The notes: a model not told the origin generated them from the letters alone. A stretch of 64,000 nt of DNA from Haemophilus sp. (GCA_019423025.1 JAHZCD010000001.1:62001-126000), one strand, 5' to 3'. Counted from the first letter of the stretch, positions 34,474 through 43,702 are shown. Numbers and translations are program-made.

Positions 34474-36522
34474 ATGACAACTCAACCTCGTAAAATTTTA
34501 GTCACTTGTGCATTACCTTATGCAAATGGCGCCATTCATTTAGGCCATATGTTAGAACATATTCAAGCGGATATTTGGGTACGTTTCCAACGTATGCGTG
34601 GCAATAAAATTCATTTTGTCTGTGCTGATGATGCACACGGCACACCAATTATGCTAAATGCCGATAAATTAGGCATTACACCAGAAGAATTAATCGCAAA
34701 AGCAAAAGCTGATCACATACGTGATTTTGCAGGTTTTAATATCAGTTTTGATAACTACCACTCTACTCACAGTGAAGAAAATAAACAAATCACTGCTGAC
34801 ATTTACAATAAATTAAAAGCAAAAGGCTTCATTAAAACGAAAGTCATTTCTCAGTTATTCGATCCCGAAAAGAATATGTTCTTACCGGATCGTTTCGTCA
34901 AAGGAACTTGCCCAAAATGTAAAGCAGAAGATCAATACGGCGATAACTGTGAAGTTTGTGCTTCCACTTATAGCCCAATGGATTTAATTAATCCACGTTC
35001 TGCAGTGTCAGGCGCAACACCAATTATTAAAGAGTCTGAACACTTCTTCTTTGACTTACCCGCTTTTGAAGGCATGTTAAAAGAATGGACTCGCTCTGGC
35101 TCACTTCAACCTGAAATTGCAAACAAAATGCAAGAATGGTTTGAAAGCGGCTTACAACAATGGGATATCTCTCGTGATGCACCTTATTTTGGTTTTGAAA
35201 TTCCAGGTGCAAAAGATAAATTCTTCTATGTTTGGTTAGATGCGCCAATCGGCTACATGGCTTCTTTCAAAAATCTCTGCGATCGTGAAGGCATTGATTT
35301 TAATGAATTCTGGGGAGAAAACAGCGATGCTGAACTTTATCACTTTATCGGTAAAGATATCGTGTATTTCCACAGCCTATTCTGGCCGGCAATATTAGAA
35401 GGGAGCGAATATCGCAAACCAACCAATGTATTTGCTCACGGTTATGTCACCGTAGATGGCGCCAAAATGTCAAAATCACGCGGTACATTTATCCAAGCCA
35501 GCACCTATTTAAATCATATTGATCCAGAATGTTTACGTTATTACTACGCAGCAAAATTAAACGATCGTATCGAAGATCTTGATTTCAATTTGGAAGATTT
35601 CGTTCAACGTGTCAATACGGATATCGTTAATAAATTAGTCAATTTGGCTTCTCGTAATGCTGGCTTTATCGCAAAACGCTTTGAAGGCAAATTAGCAGAT
35701 AAATTAGAAGACGAAGCGCTTTTTGCTGAATTTACGGCACAAGCTGAACAAATTGCTGCTTATTATGAAAGCCGCGAATACAACAAAGCCATTCGTGAAA
35801 TTATGGCATTAACGGATAAAGCCAATAAATATATTGATGAAAAAGCGCCTTGGGTCATTGCAAAAGAAGAAGGCAAAGATGCCGAATTACAAGCGGTTTG
35901 CTCAATGGGTATCGAGCTTTTCCGTGTATTGATGTCTTACTTAAAACCGGTTCTTCCAAAACTGGCTGAACGTGCAGAAGCGTTCTTACAAACAGAACTA
36001 ACATGGGATAATATTGCACAACCACTATTAGGTCATCAACTTGCTCCATTTAAAGCGCTTTTCTCTCGTTTAGAGAAAAAACAAATTGATGCAGTAGTAG
36101 AAGAAACTAAAGCTCTTTTTGCTGAAGCAAACAAAGCGACAGAAAAAACAGCGGCAAAAGCGACCGCACTTTCAAATGTCGAACCTATTGCTGACACCAT
36201 TACCATTGACGATTTTGCTAAAATTGATATGCGTGTGGCAAAAGTACTGAAATGCGAAGCGGTACCAGAATCCAATAAACTCTTACGTTTTGAGTTAGAC
36301 TTAGGTGATCACACTCGCCAAGTGTTCTCTGGCATTAAAGCGGCTTACAACAAACCTGAAGAATTGGAAGGTCGTTTTGTTATTGTGGTTGCAAATCTTG
36401 CACCGCGTAAAATGAAATTCGGCGTATCGGAAGGGATGATTCTTTCTGCTGGTACAGGCGGAAGTGATTTATTCTTACTTTCAGCTGATAGCGGTGTCAC
36501 TGCGGGTATGCAAGTAAAATAA
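34474..36522 (+). CDS. metG: Methionyl-tRNA synthetase
   Basis: Charges both initiator and elongator tRNA-Met. 682 residues. ALPYANGAIHLGHMLEH (HIGH motif, about 13-29), zinc knuckle with CPKC and CEVC (about 146-162), KMSKSRGTFI (about 333-342), and a C-terminal EMAP/Arc1p-like tRNA-binding domain (about 580-682; DFAKIDMRVAKVLKCEAV). The linker before that domain is encoded partly by an uptake signal (36164-36172). Divergent promoter region 34314-34473 is AT-rich without a motif I can defend. Confidence 0.97.
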   Translation: MTTQPRKILVTCALPYANGAIHLGHMLEHIQADIWVRFQRMRGNKIHFVCADDAHGTPIMLNADKLGITPEELIAKAKADHIRDFAGFNISFDNYHSTHSEENKQITADIYNKLKAKGFIKTKVISQLFDPEKNMFLPDRFVKGTCPKCKAEDQYGDNCEVCASTYSPMDLINPRSAVSGATPIIKESEHFFFDLPAFEGMLKEWTRSGSLQPEIANKMQEWFESGLQQWDISRDAPYFGFEIPGAKDKFFYVWLDAPIGYMASFKNLCDREGIDFNEFWGENSDAELYHFIGKDIVYFHSLFWPAILEGSEYRKPTNVFAHGYVTVDGAKMSKSRGTFIQASTYLNHIDPECLRYYYAAKLNDRIEDLDFNLEDFVQRVNTDIVNKLVNLASRNAGFIAKRFEGKLADKLEDEALFAEFTAQAEQIAAYYESREYNKAIREIMALTDKANKYIDEKAPWVIAKEEGKDAELQAVCSMGIELFRVLMSYLKPVLPKLAERAEAFLQTELTWDNIAQPLLGHQLAPFKALFSRLEKKQIDAVVEETKALFAEANKATEKTAAKATALSNVEPIADTITIDDFAKIDMRVAKVLKCEAVPESNKLLRFELDLGDHTRQVFSGIKAAYNKPEELEGRFVIVVANLAPRKMKFGVSEGMILSAGTGGSDLFLLSADSGVTAGMQVK

Positions 36523-36533
36523 TTTAATGTTTA

Positions 36534-36555
36534 GGCGACTTCGGTCGCCTTTTTT
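36534..36555 (+). terminator. Terminator of metG
   Basis: GGCGAC, TTCG tetraloop, GTCGCC and six T, 11 nt after the stop. Confidence 0.93.
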
Positions 36556-36626
36556 ATTGCCAAATAGAGTTAAATACCCTACTATATCAATCGGCTATTT
36601 ATCATACAAATTAAAAGGAATTCATT

Positions 36627-37487
36627 ATGACAAACGAACTTATCTGCTATAAACAAATGCCGGTTTGGACAAAAGATAAATTACCTAAAATGTTCCAAGA
36701 AAAACACAATACAAAAGTGGGCACTTGGGGCAAACTTACGGTATTAAAAGGTAAACTTAAGTTTTATGAGCTAACTGAAGATGGTGATGTTATTGCTGAG
36801 CATATTTTCACGCCAGAAAGTAACATTCCGTTTGTCGAGCCACAAGCCTGGCACCGAGTTGAAGCACTTTCTGATGACTTAGAATGTACGCTTGGCTTCT
36901 ATTGCAAAAAAGAAGATTACTTCAGCAAAAAATATAATATGACTGCAACACATGGTGATGTGGTTGATGCAGCTAAAATTATTAAGCCTTGCAAAGTATT
37001 AGATTTAGGCTGCGGACAAGGTCGTAACTCCCTTTATTTAAGTTTAAAAGGTTATGATGTGACTTCTTGGGATCACAACGAAAACAGCATTGCCTTCTTA
37101 AACGAAACTAAAGATAAAGAAAACTTAAATATTAAAACTGCGGTTTATGATATTAACACCGCCAATATTCAAGAAAACTACGACTTCATTTTATCTACCG
37201 TGGTATTTATGTTCTTAAATCGTGAGCGAATTCCTGCCATTATTAATAATATGCAAGAACACACCAACCCAGGTGGTTATAACTTAATTGTAGCAGCGAT
37301 GTCTACACCTGAGGTACCTTGTCCATTAGCGTTCTCATTTACGTTCTCTGAAGGTGAATTAAAAGAATACTACAAAGATTGGGAATTCTTAGAATACAAC
37401 GAAAATATGGGCGAATTACATAAAACCGATGAAAACGGTAATCGCATTAAATTAAAATTTGCGACAATGTTAGCAAGAAAAAAATAA
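36627..37487 (+). CDS. tehB: SAM-dependent methyltransferase TehB (tellurite resistance)
   Basis: Cytosolic methyltransferase that detoxifies tellurite; in H. influenzae it is also tied to oxidative stress and heme use. 286 residues, nearly identical in outline to H. influenzae TehB, which carries an extra N-terminal cupin-like domain (about 1-90; GTWGKLTVLKGKLKFYEL) absent from E. coli TehB. The C-terminal Rossmann domain has VLDLGCGQGRNSLYL (SAM motif I, about 125-139) and YDINTANIQENYDFILSTVV. AAAGGAATTC precedes the ATG. No tehA partner is next to it. Confidence 0.95.
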   Translation: MTNELICYKQMPVWTKDKLPKMFQEKHNTKVGTWGKLTVLKGKLKFYELTEDGDVIAEHIFTPESNIPFVEPQAWHRVEALSDDLECTLGFYCKKEDYFSKKYNMTATHGDVVDAAKIIKPCKVLDLGCGQGRNSLYLSLKGYDVTSWDHNENSIAFLNETKDKENLNIKTAVYDINTANIQENYDFILSTVVFMFLNRERIPAIINNMQEHTNPGGYNLIVAAMSTPEVPCPLAFSFTFSEGELKEYYKDWEFLEYNENMGELHKTDENGNRIKLKFATMLARKK

Positions 37488-37491
37488 TTCG

Positions 37492-37899
37492 CTAATTTAG
37501 AAAAGAAAATGACCGCACTTTATCTACAAGTGCGGTCATTTTTTTATGGTTTTCACAATCTCTAGATGGATAACGATAAACGAGGTTTATTTTAGTAGTT
37601 ATAAAGAGAGCTATTTCTTCTGCTCCCTTACAATATCTATCATTTTGAAAAATAAATCCAGTCTTTGCCAAGGTATCCTTAATTAGAGATATTTCCGTAT
37701 TTTCTTTAAAATTAATTATGATATAGGAAGAAATTTTAGTGTTATTGTCTATAGAATCTATGGATTGAGCAGCTTCTTTATTGAATACCGATAAAATATG
37801 ATTTTGGTGCTTGAGAGCATCCCATCTTTTTTCTGATTGGCTTTTCATTCCCCAAATAGAAAAAAATATAAAAACAACGAAAATAAACTTTTTAATCAT
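37492..37899 (-). CDS. Hypothetical membrane-anchored protein (135 aa)
   Basis: Open frame starting MIKKFIFVVFIFFSIWGM, an uncleaved anchor or weak signal peptide, then a hydrophilic region with two cysteines (YCKGAEE, SRDCEN) and no family I recognise. The last 15 codons run through the tehB terminator hairpin, encoding MTALVDKVRSFSF from an inverted uptake-signal pair. Base composition is more AT-rich than neighbours and the ribosome site is weak. It lies between tehB and dapD terminators. It could be an acquired or decaying gene; existence 50-60 percent. Confidence 0.5.
   Translation of the reverse strand: MIKKFIFVVFIFFSIWGMKSQSEKRWDALKHQNHILSVFNKEAAQSIDSIDNNTKISSYIIINFKENTEISLIKDTLAKTGFIFQNDRYCKGAEEIALFITTKINLVYRYPSRDCENHKKMTALVDKVRSFSFLN
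37508..37545 (+). terminator. Inverted uptake-signal pair, terminator of tehB
   Basis: AATGACCGCACTT, 7-nt loop, AAGTGCGGTCATT (13 bp perfect) followed by TTTTT, 20 nt after tehB. It lies inside the 3' end of the opposite hypothetical ORF. Confidence 0.85.
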
Positions 37900-37917
37900 T
37901 ATTATCTATAATAAATA

Positions 37918-37949
37918 AAACCGCACTAAGTTATTTCAAAGTGCGGTTT
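37918..37949 (-). terminator. Terminator of dapD (uptake-signal pair)
   Basis: AAACCGCACT pairs with AGTGCGGTTT (10 bp, 12-nt loop), 19 nt after the dapD stop; TTATTT follows on the minus strand. One arm is a full uptake signal, the other is truncated by one base. Confidence 0.75.
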
Positions 37950-37968
37950 ATTTTCTATAAGATCTTAA

Positions 37969-38796
37969 TTACTCTTCAATAGAGCGCAATAATTCGTTGA
38001 TACCTACTTTACCTAAAGTTTTTGCATCAACTTTTTTCACGATCACTGCACAGTATAAGCTGTATTTACCACATTTAGATGGAAGGCTACCTGAAACCAC
38101 TACAGAACCAGCAGGAACGCGGCCATAGAATACTTCACCTGTTTCACGATCGTAGATCTTCGTTGATTGACCAATGAATACGCCCATAGAGATCACGCAA
38201 CCATCTTCAACAATCACGCCTTCAACCACTTCAGAACGCGCACCGATGAAACAGTTATCACCGATAATAGTTGGGTTTGCTTGTAATGGCTCTAATACAC
38301 CACCAATCCCTACACCACCAGATAAGTGAACATTTTTACCAATTTGCGCACATGAACCAACGGTTGCCCATGTATCAACCATGGTACCTTCACCCACATA
38401 TGCACCGATATTTACATAAGAAGGCATCAATACACAGTTTTTAGAAATGTATGCGCCTTTACGTACTGTTGCAGAAGGTACGACACGGAAACCTTCTTGA
38501 GCAAAACGCTCTTCAGTATAGTCAGCAAATTTTAATGCTACTTTGTCGTAATATTTAGTTTCAGCACCATCAATGATTTGGTTATCATTGATACGGAAAG
38601 ATAATAATACTGCTTTTTTCAACCATTGGTGAGTCACCCATTCACCATCAATCTTTTCTGCAACACGGTATTTACCGCTATCTAATCCTTCGATCACTTC
38701 TTCGATTGCTGCACGAGTTTGTGCATCAACTGTTTTAGGGGTAATTTCCGCACGTTTTTCAAATGCAGCTTCAATAACTTGTTGTAAATTTGACAT
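37969..38796 (-). CDS. dapD: 2,3,4,5-tetrahydropyridine-2,6-dicarboxylate N-succinyltransferase
   Basis: Succinyl-CoA-dependent step of the lysine/diaminopimelate pathway. 275 residues, full length: helical N-terminal domain (MSNLQQVIEAAFEKRAEI), then left-handed beta-helix hexapeptides (about 100-230) such as NVHLSGGVGIGGVLEPLQ and CFIGARSEVVEGVIVEDG, and a C-terminal strand extension. Monocistronic, with terminators on both sides. Substrate succinyl-CoA is made by the sucAB complex encoded at 50-54 kb. Confidence 0.97.
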   Translation of the reverse strand: MSNLQQVIEAAFEKRAEITPKTVDAQTRAAIEEVIEGLDSGKYRVAEKIDGEWVTHQWLKKAVLLSFRINDNQIIDGAETKYYDKVALKFADYTEERFAQEGFRVVPSATVRKGAYISKNCVLMPSYVNIGAYVGEGTMVDTWATVGSCAQIGKNVHLSGGVGIGGVLEPLQANPTIIGDNCFIGARSEVVEGVIVEDGCVISMGVFIGQSTKIYDRETGEVFYGRVPAGSVVVSGSLPSKCGKYSLYCAVIVKKVDAKTLGKVGINELLRSIEE

Positions 38797-38895
38797 TTTG
38801 CTTCCTATTGTTGATGTGAAATAACGGTTGATAGTTGTATCATATTTTTAACTTTCAAGCAAAAAACAACCGCACTTTCTTTTGATTTAAAACAT

Positions 38896-38929
38896 AAAAA
38901 AAGCGAACCTAATTATGGCTCGCTTTTTT
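38896..38929 (-). terminator. Terminator of the SlyB-like lipoprotein gene
   Basis: Minus strand GCGAGCC and GGTTCGC pair (one mismatch) with flanking A-run and T-run (seven T), 16 nt after the stop at 38946. Confidence 0.8.
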
Positions 38930-38945
38930 CTATTTCTAGTTTTAG

Positions 38946-39410
38946 TTAGTTGATAACAGAAACATTTAATGATGAACCGCCAACGATTCTTACGCGACGA
39001 CCCGCTTTGAAGCTAGGATCCGCTTTTTGAACCACAACGATCTCTTCTCTATTATCTTTTCTGATAACAAGTTCTGCACCATTAACTTGGCTCATTTTCT
39101 CTTCAGCTTTGCTACCAATAATCGCCCCGCCAATTGCACCTACTGCAGTTGCAATTGCTTGTCCGGTACCACCGCCAATTGTACTACCAGCGATACCACC
39201 TAAAGCACCACCACCAACTGTACCAATTACACCTGGGTTATCCGCTTGGATTTTAACAGGACGGACAGAAACAATAGTACCATAGCTAATTGAACGCGCT
39301 TCTTTTGCTTGTCCAGCTTCATACACATCACCGCTAAAAATATCAGTGTTTGCACAACCGGTTAAGCCGATAGACATCATAAGTGCTAATGCTACTGTTA
39401 CTTTTTTCAT
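38946..39410 (-). CDS. slyB: Glycine-zipper outer membrane lipoprotein (SlyB/Pcp-like)
   Basis: 154-residue lipoprotein: MKKVTVALALMMSIGLTGC, lipobox L-T-G-C (Cys19). The mature domain has SISYGTIVSVRPVKIQ, then a 2TM glycine zipper (about 65-105: GTVGGGALGGIAGSTIGGG, IGGAIIGSKAEEK), then ELVIRKDNREEIVVVQKAD, the layout of SlyB/Pcp proteins. Such proteins brace the outer membrane under stress (SlyB is PhoP-controlled in enterics). It is the last gene of yecM - small lipoprotein - slyB, 23 nt after the small lipoprotein gene. Confidence 0.88.
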   Translation of the reverse strand: MKKVTVALALMMSIGLTGCANTDIFSGDVYEAGQAKEARSISYGTIVSVRPVKIQADNPGVIGTVGGGALGGIAGSTIGGGTGQAIATAVGAIGGAIIGSKAEEKMSQVNGAELVIRKDNREEIVVVQKADPSFKAGRRVRIVGGSSLNVSVIN

Positions 39411-39433
39411 AAAACTAACCTTCTAAAAATAAA

Positions 39434-39733
39434 TTAGATTGGGTTTCTTGGAGACCAAGTAGAAACGTTTTTCACGCCTTGACCGTTGTCAGATACTTTC
39501 ACACAAGCACCAGTTACTAAAGTTGAATCGTATTTGTGAACGATAACTTCTGTTTCACCTTCTTGTTTGTATGAACAGTCATTTTTACGAACGGTTAATT
39601 TTACATCATCACCTTGTAATTCGGTGAAAATAACTTGACCTTTATAAGCGCTTTCATCTTTTTGTGATTGAGATGAACAAGCTGATAAACCTAAACTTAA
39701 TAAGACAGTTAATGCTAAGGTAATTTTTTTCAT
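39434..39733 (-). CDS. Small lipoprotein of unknown function (99 aa)
   Basis: MKKITLALTVLLSLGLSAC, lipobox L-S-A-C (Cys19). The mature 81 residues include QVIFTELQGDDVKLTVRKND and two further cysteines (Cys53 region NDCSY and GACVKV) that may form a disulfide, with a predicted small beta fold. No family recognised. It sits 4 nt after yecM and 23 nt before the SlyB-like gene, and its signal peptide resembles that of the latter, which suggests that the two envelope lipoproteins are made together. Confidence 0.75.
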   Translation of the reverse strand: MKKITLALTVLLSLGLSACSSQSQKDESAYKGQVIFTELQGDDVKLTVRKNDCSYKQEGETEVIVHKYDSTLVTGACVKVSDNGQGVKNVSTWSPRNPI

Positions 39734-39737
39734 TACA

Positions 39738-40307
39738 CTAAACCTCGAGTATTTTCTTTATTGTATAAGGATGAACCTTTATGCAAACGTGATTTTCTGT
39801 TTTATCAACAAAACTCACTGCAATTGATGGATTGGGCAATTGCTCCCCTTCCACCTTAGGTTCGCTCACCTTCATGGTTAATTGAGTTAGTTCCTTCCAT
39901 AAAAATGTATTGCAAATCCGATTAACCCAATCCTCAACAGATTCATGAGGTAAAAACGGCATTACAATTTCAATATGTTCCCAAGTTTCTTGGGGATATT
40001 GTTTATTTTTAGGAAACGGTAATTCAATAACATCGACAGGCTGACCAATGAAATCAACTGGCTCATCTAATTCAATCAAATAGATAGGACGCCCATTGAC
40101 GATATTATCGCTTAAAATTCTACCGCACTTTAATAACTCTGTCAGCCAATTTTTTGCTTTTTCTTCAGTATTTGCTCTTAAAGCTAAATGATCAATTTGA
40201 TAATCCGCTAAATTCACTTTCATGACGGCAGCTAATTGCTGAATTTTTTCCTGAAATAAAGGCAACTCTTGATAAAGTGCGGTCGATTTTTCCATTAAAT
40301 TTGACAT
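39738..40307 (-). CDS. yecM: YecM family protein (VOC fold)
   Basis: 189-residue cytosolic protein of the YecM family, a vicinal-oxygen-chelate/glyoxalase-like fold with possible metal binding. Features: YQIDHLALRANTEEKAKNWL (about 37-56), GRPIYLIELDEPVD, and WEHIEIVMPF; ends with KTENHVCIKVHPYTIKKILEV. In E. coli yecM and argS are also neighbours; here they are divergent across 88 nt. Function unknown. Two uptake signals lie in the coding region. Confidence 0.88.
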   Translation of the reverse strand: MSNLMEKSTALYQELPLFQEKIQQLAAVMKVNLADYQIDHLALRANTEEKAKNWLTELLKCGRILSDNIVNGRPIYLIELDEPVDFIGQPVDVIELPFPKNKQYPQETWEHIEIVMPFLPHESVEDWVNRICNTFLWKELTQLTMKVSEPKVEGEQLPNPSIAVSFVDKTENHVCIKVHPYTIKKILEV

Positions 40308-40395
40308 TTTCTCCTGCTCTTACTTTGAGAAATCTATAAACAACGGTATCATAGCCGATTATTTTCATTATTCAATTTCAAGATTAGGAAAAACC

Positions 40396-42129
40396 GTGAA
40401 TATTCAATCTATTTTATCCGATAAAATTAAACAAGCGATGATTGCTGCTGGCGCAGATGAACAATGTGATGCGCTTATTCGCCAATCAGGTAAACCACAA
40501 TTTGGCGACTACCAAGCAAACGGCATTATGGCAGCTGCAAAAAAACTAGGTTTAAATCCACGTGAATTTGCACAAAAAGTATTAGATCATGCTGATCTTT
40601 CTGATGTTGCTGAAAAAATTGAAATTGCTGGTCCAGGTTTTATTAATATTTTCTTAAATCCTACTTGGTTAGCAAATAATGTTTCTGCTGCATTAAAAGA
40701 TCAAAATCTTGGTGTCAGCGCAAATGAAAAACAAACTATCGTGATTGATTATTCTTCTCCAAACGTTGCGAAAGAAATGCACGTAGGTCATTTACGCTCT
40801 ACCATCATCGGTGATGCCGTTGTTCGTACCCTTGAATTTTTAGGTCATAACGTTATTCGTGCGAACCACGTAGGTGACTGGGGTACCCAATTCGGTATGC
40901 TCATTGCTTATCTTGAAAAAATGGAAAATGAACATGCGAGCGAGATGGAGCTTCAAGATCTTGAAGCATTCTATCGCGAAGCGAAAAAACATTATGATGA
41001 AGATGAAGCTTTCGCTGAAAAAGCCCGTAACTATGTTGTGAAATTGCAAGGTGGAGATGAATATTGCCGCACAATGTGGAAAAAATTAGTTGATATCACC
41101 ATGCAACAAAACCAACGTAACTACGATCGTTTGAATGTCACCTTGACCGAAAAAGATGTGATGGGTGAAAGTCTTTATAACCCGATGTTACCAGCTATCG
41201 TTGAAGATCTGAAAAAACAAGGTTTAGCGGTTGAAGATGAAGGCGCATTAGTGGTTTATCTTGATGAATTCAAGAATAAAGAAGGCGAACCGATGGGCGT
41301 TATCGTTCAGAAGAAAGATGGTGGTTTCCTTTATACCACTACCGATATCGCGGCAGCTAAATATCGTTATGAAACCTTAAAAGCGAATCGCGCATTAGTG
41401 TTCTCTGATACACGCCAAAGCCAACACATGCAACAAGCTTGGTTAATTACGCGTAAAGCAGGTTATGTACCGGATAGTTTCTCACTTGAACATAAAAACT
41501 TCGGTATGATGTTGGGTAAAGATGGTAAACCATTCAAAACTCGTACTGGCGGCACCGTAAAATTAGCAGATTTATTAGATGAAGCGATTGAGCGTGCCAC
41601 TGTTTTAATCAACGAGAAAAATACCAACTTATCTGATGAAGAAAAAACTGCGGTTATTGAAGCGGTGGGTATTGGCTCGGTGAAATATGCGGATCTTTCT
41701 AAAAACCGCACGACTGACTATGTGTTTGATTGGGATAATATGCTCAGTTTTGAAGGTAATACCGCGCCTTATATGCAATATGCTTATACGCGTATTCGTT
41801 CAATCTTTAATAAAGCAGACGTGAATCCAACCGCTCTTGCAGAAGCGAAAATTCAGCTTTCAGATGAAAAAGAACGTGCATTAGCGATCAAATTGCTTCA
41901 ATTTGAGGAAGCCGTTCAAACGGTGGGCAAAGAAGGGACACCGCATGTGCTCTGTGCTTATTTATATGAGTTGGCAGAAGTGTTCTCCTCATTCTATGAA
42001 CACTGCCCAATCTTAAATGCAGAAGATGAAAACGTAAAATTGAGCCGTTTAAAACTTGCTTCTCTTACAGAGAAAACCTTAAAACAAGGTTTAGAGTTAT
42101 TAGGCATTAAGACAATCGAAAAAATGTAA
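40396..42129 (+). CDS. argS: Arginyl-tRNA synthetase
   Basis: Class I synthetase charging tRNA-Arg. 577 residues from a GTG start (40396) with AGGA 7 nt upstream; the first residues MNIQSILSDKIKQAM fit the family. Motifs: N-terminal additional domain, KPQFGDYQANG, SSPNVAKEMHVGHLRSTIIGD (HIGH as HVGH), TTTDIAAAKYR, KNFGMMLGKDGKPFKTRTGG, and the DALR anticodon-binding domain (about 455-577) ending LLGIKTIEKM. Followed by an uptake-signal terminator. Confidence 0.97.
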   Translation: MNIQSILSDKIKQAMIAAGADEQCDALIRQSGKPQFGDYQANGIMAAAKKLGLNPREFAQKVLDHADLSDVAEKIEIAGPGFINIFLNPTWLANNVSAALKDQNLGVSANEKQTIVIDYSSPNVAKEMHVGHLRSTIIGDAVVRTLEFLGHNVIRANHVGDWGTQFGMLIAYLEKMENEHASEMELQDLEAFYREAKKHYDEDEAFAEKARNYVVKLQGGDEYCRTMWKKLVDITMQQNQRNYDRLNVTLTEKDVMGESLYNPMLPAIVEDLKKQGLAVEDEGALVVYLDEFKNKEGEPMGVIVQKKDGGFLYTTTDIAAAKYRYETLKANRALVFSDTRQSQHMQQAWLITRKAGYVPDSFSLEHKNFGMMLGKDGKPFKTRTGGTVKLADLLDEAIERATVLINEKNTNLSDEEKTAVIEAVGIGSVKYADLSKNRTTDYVFDWDNMLSFEGNTAPYMQYAYTRIRSIFNKADVNPTALAEAKIQLSDEKERALAIKLLQFEEAVQTVGKEGTPHVLCAYLYELAEVFSSFYEHCPILNAEDENVKLSRLKLASLTEKTLKQGLELLGIKTIEKM

Positions 42130-42130
42130 A

Positions 42131-42158
42131 AAAGTGCGGTCAATTTCGACCGCACTTT
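42131..42158. terminator. Inverted uptake-signal pair between argS and smrB
   Basis: AAAGTGCGGTC, AATTTC loop, GACCGCACTTT (11 bp perfect), then TCTTTATAC on plus and TTTTTACA on minus. It ends 2 nt before the last codon of the convergent smrB. Confidence 0.85.
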
Positions 42159-42160
42159 CT

Positions 42161-42670
42161 TTATACATCCACTAAAATGAGTATCGCCGCTTCTCCGCCC
42201 CATTCTTTGGGAGCTTGGTGTAACGCTCGTACCTTAGGATGCTGAACTAACCAACGTGGAATTTGTTTCTTCAACGTAAAGGTTCCATAGCCCGTCATGA
42301 TGCTTGCGCAATAAACATGCTCATCTTCACAAGCTAACAGCAGTGCTGCCAATTCCATTTTGGCTTGCTCACGGGTTAAACCATGTAAATCCAAAAATAA
42401 TTCAGGTGAAAAATCGCCACGACGAAGTTGTTTCAATAAATGGCTATCTTCCCCTTCGCGTAAATATTTGATGACACCATCATGTTCATTTAGCAAGGGT
42501 TCATACTCATCAGAAAAATAGAAAAGCGTATCTTCTTTTTCTCGAATATCACGTAAATGGGATTTTTTTTGACCGCTCTTTTGACGAGGTGCCACAAAGG
42601 TATCTTGCTTAATGGGTTTGATCCCTTTAGTTTCAGCCCGAAAAAGATCGAAATCATCTGGTTCTGTCAT
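42161..42670 (-). CDS. smrB: Smr-domain endonuclease SmrB (ribosome rescue)
   Basis: SmrB cleaves mRNA between collided ribosomes in E. coli. 169 residues from ATG 42670 (GAGAAA upstream); an upstream TTG frame adds four residues and is less likely. The Smr domain (about 85-169) has FLDLHGLTREQAKMELAALL with DLH, SIMTGYGTFTLKKQIPRWL with the nuclease loop, and HQAPKEWGGEAAILILVDV. An N-terminal basic helix likely binds the ribosome. It is divergent from prmB, as in E. coli (smrB/prmB). Confidence 0.93.
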   Translation of the reverse strand: MTEPDDFDLFRAETKGIKPIKQDTFVAPRQKSGQKKSHLRDIREKEDTLFYFSDEYEPLLNEHDGVIKYLREGEDSHLLKQLRRGDFSPELFLDLHGLTREQAKMELAALLLACEDEHVYCASIMTGYGTFTLKKQIPRWLVQHPKVRALHQAPKEWGGEAAILILVDV

Positions 42671-42754
42671 TATTTTTCTCAATTTGTTATTTTGCTTAAT
42701 GATAGCACATCTATTCTATGGTATAACTAGCCAAATTTTTTATTGAGGTACAAA

Positions 42755-43699
42755 ATGGAAACCTTACACAATCAAGAGCTTGTTGCAACAATTTTAGAAG
42801 ATAACGTGGCAAGTGAATTAACAACGATTCAAGATTTTTTACGCTGGACATACAGCACATTCAACCGTTCTGATATTTATTACGGGCAAGGCCATGACAA
42901 TGCGTGGGATGAAAGCCTTCAATTAGTGCTTGCGGGGCTTCAATTACCACTCGATTTACCGCAAGATTTATTTAACAGTAAACTCACTCATTCAGAAAAA
43001 GAAACCTTAGTACAATTAGTTTTAAGTCGTATCGAACAACGTGTGCCCGTCGCTTATTTAACGAATAGTGCGTGGTTCTGCGGATTAGAATTCTATGTGG
43101 ATGAGCGTACGATTATTCCTCGCTCACCAATCAGCGCATTAATCCAAGATAAATTTGCTCCGCTTTTAAAATCTGAACCCAAACGTATTTTAGATCTTTG
43201 TACTGGCAGTGGTTGTATTGCAATCGCGACGGCTGAAGCCTTTCCTGAAGCGGAAGTGGACGCGGTCGATCTTTCTGTGGATGCGTTAAATGTGGCAGAA
43301 ATCAATATAACACGCCATCAATTAGAACATCGTGTTTTCCCGATTCAATCAGATTTATTCCAAAATCTCTTCGGTCAACAATATGATTTAATCGTCACCA
43401 ATCCGCCTTATGTGGATGAAGAAGATTTGGCAGATATGCCGGAAGAATTCCACTATGAACCTGAGTTAGCCTTAGGTTCAGGTGTTGATGGTTTAGAAAT
43501 TACAAAACAAATTTTAAAACAAGCGCCGGATTATTTAACACCAAATGGCATGCTCGTTTGTGAAGTGGGCAACAGCATGGTAAGTCTCATTGAACAATAT
43601 CCAGATGTGCCATTTGAATGGGTTGAACTAAAAAATGGTGGCCTGGGTGTATTTGCTATTAGTCGTGAAGATTTAGTGAAATATCACGATTCTTTTTAA
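42755..43699 (+). CDS. prmB: 50S ribosomal protein uL3 glutamine methyltransferase PrmB
   Basis: Methylates Gln150 of ribosomal protein L3. 314 residues from ATG 42755, with GAGG 7 nt upstream (an in-frame TTG at 42743 is the ribosome site itself). Motifs: VPVAYLTNSAWFCGLEFYVD, IIPRSPISALI, SAM motif ILDLCTGSGCIAIATAEAFP (about 134-153), and catalytic LIVTNPPYVDEED (NPPY). Two terminator structures follow (43703-43788). Confidence 0.96.
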   Translation: METLHNQELVATILEDNVASELTTIQDFLRWTYSTFNRSDIYYGQGHDNAWDESLQLVLAGLQLPLDLPQDLFNSKLTHSEKETLVQLVLSRIEQRVPVAYLTNSAWFCGLEFYVDERTIIPRSPISALIQDKFAPLLKSEPKRILDLCTGSGCIAIATAEAFPEAEVDAVDLSVDALNVAEINITRHQLEHRVFPIQSDLFQNLFGQQYDLIVTNPPYVDEEDLADMPEEFHYEPELALGSGVDGLEITKQILKQAPDYLTPNGMLVCEVGNSMVSLIEQYPDVPFEWVELKNGGLGVFAISREDLVKYHDSF

Positions 43700-43702
43700 T
43701 CT

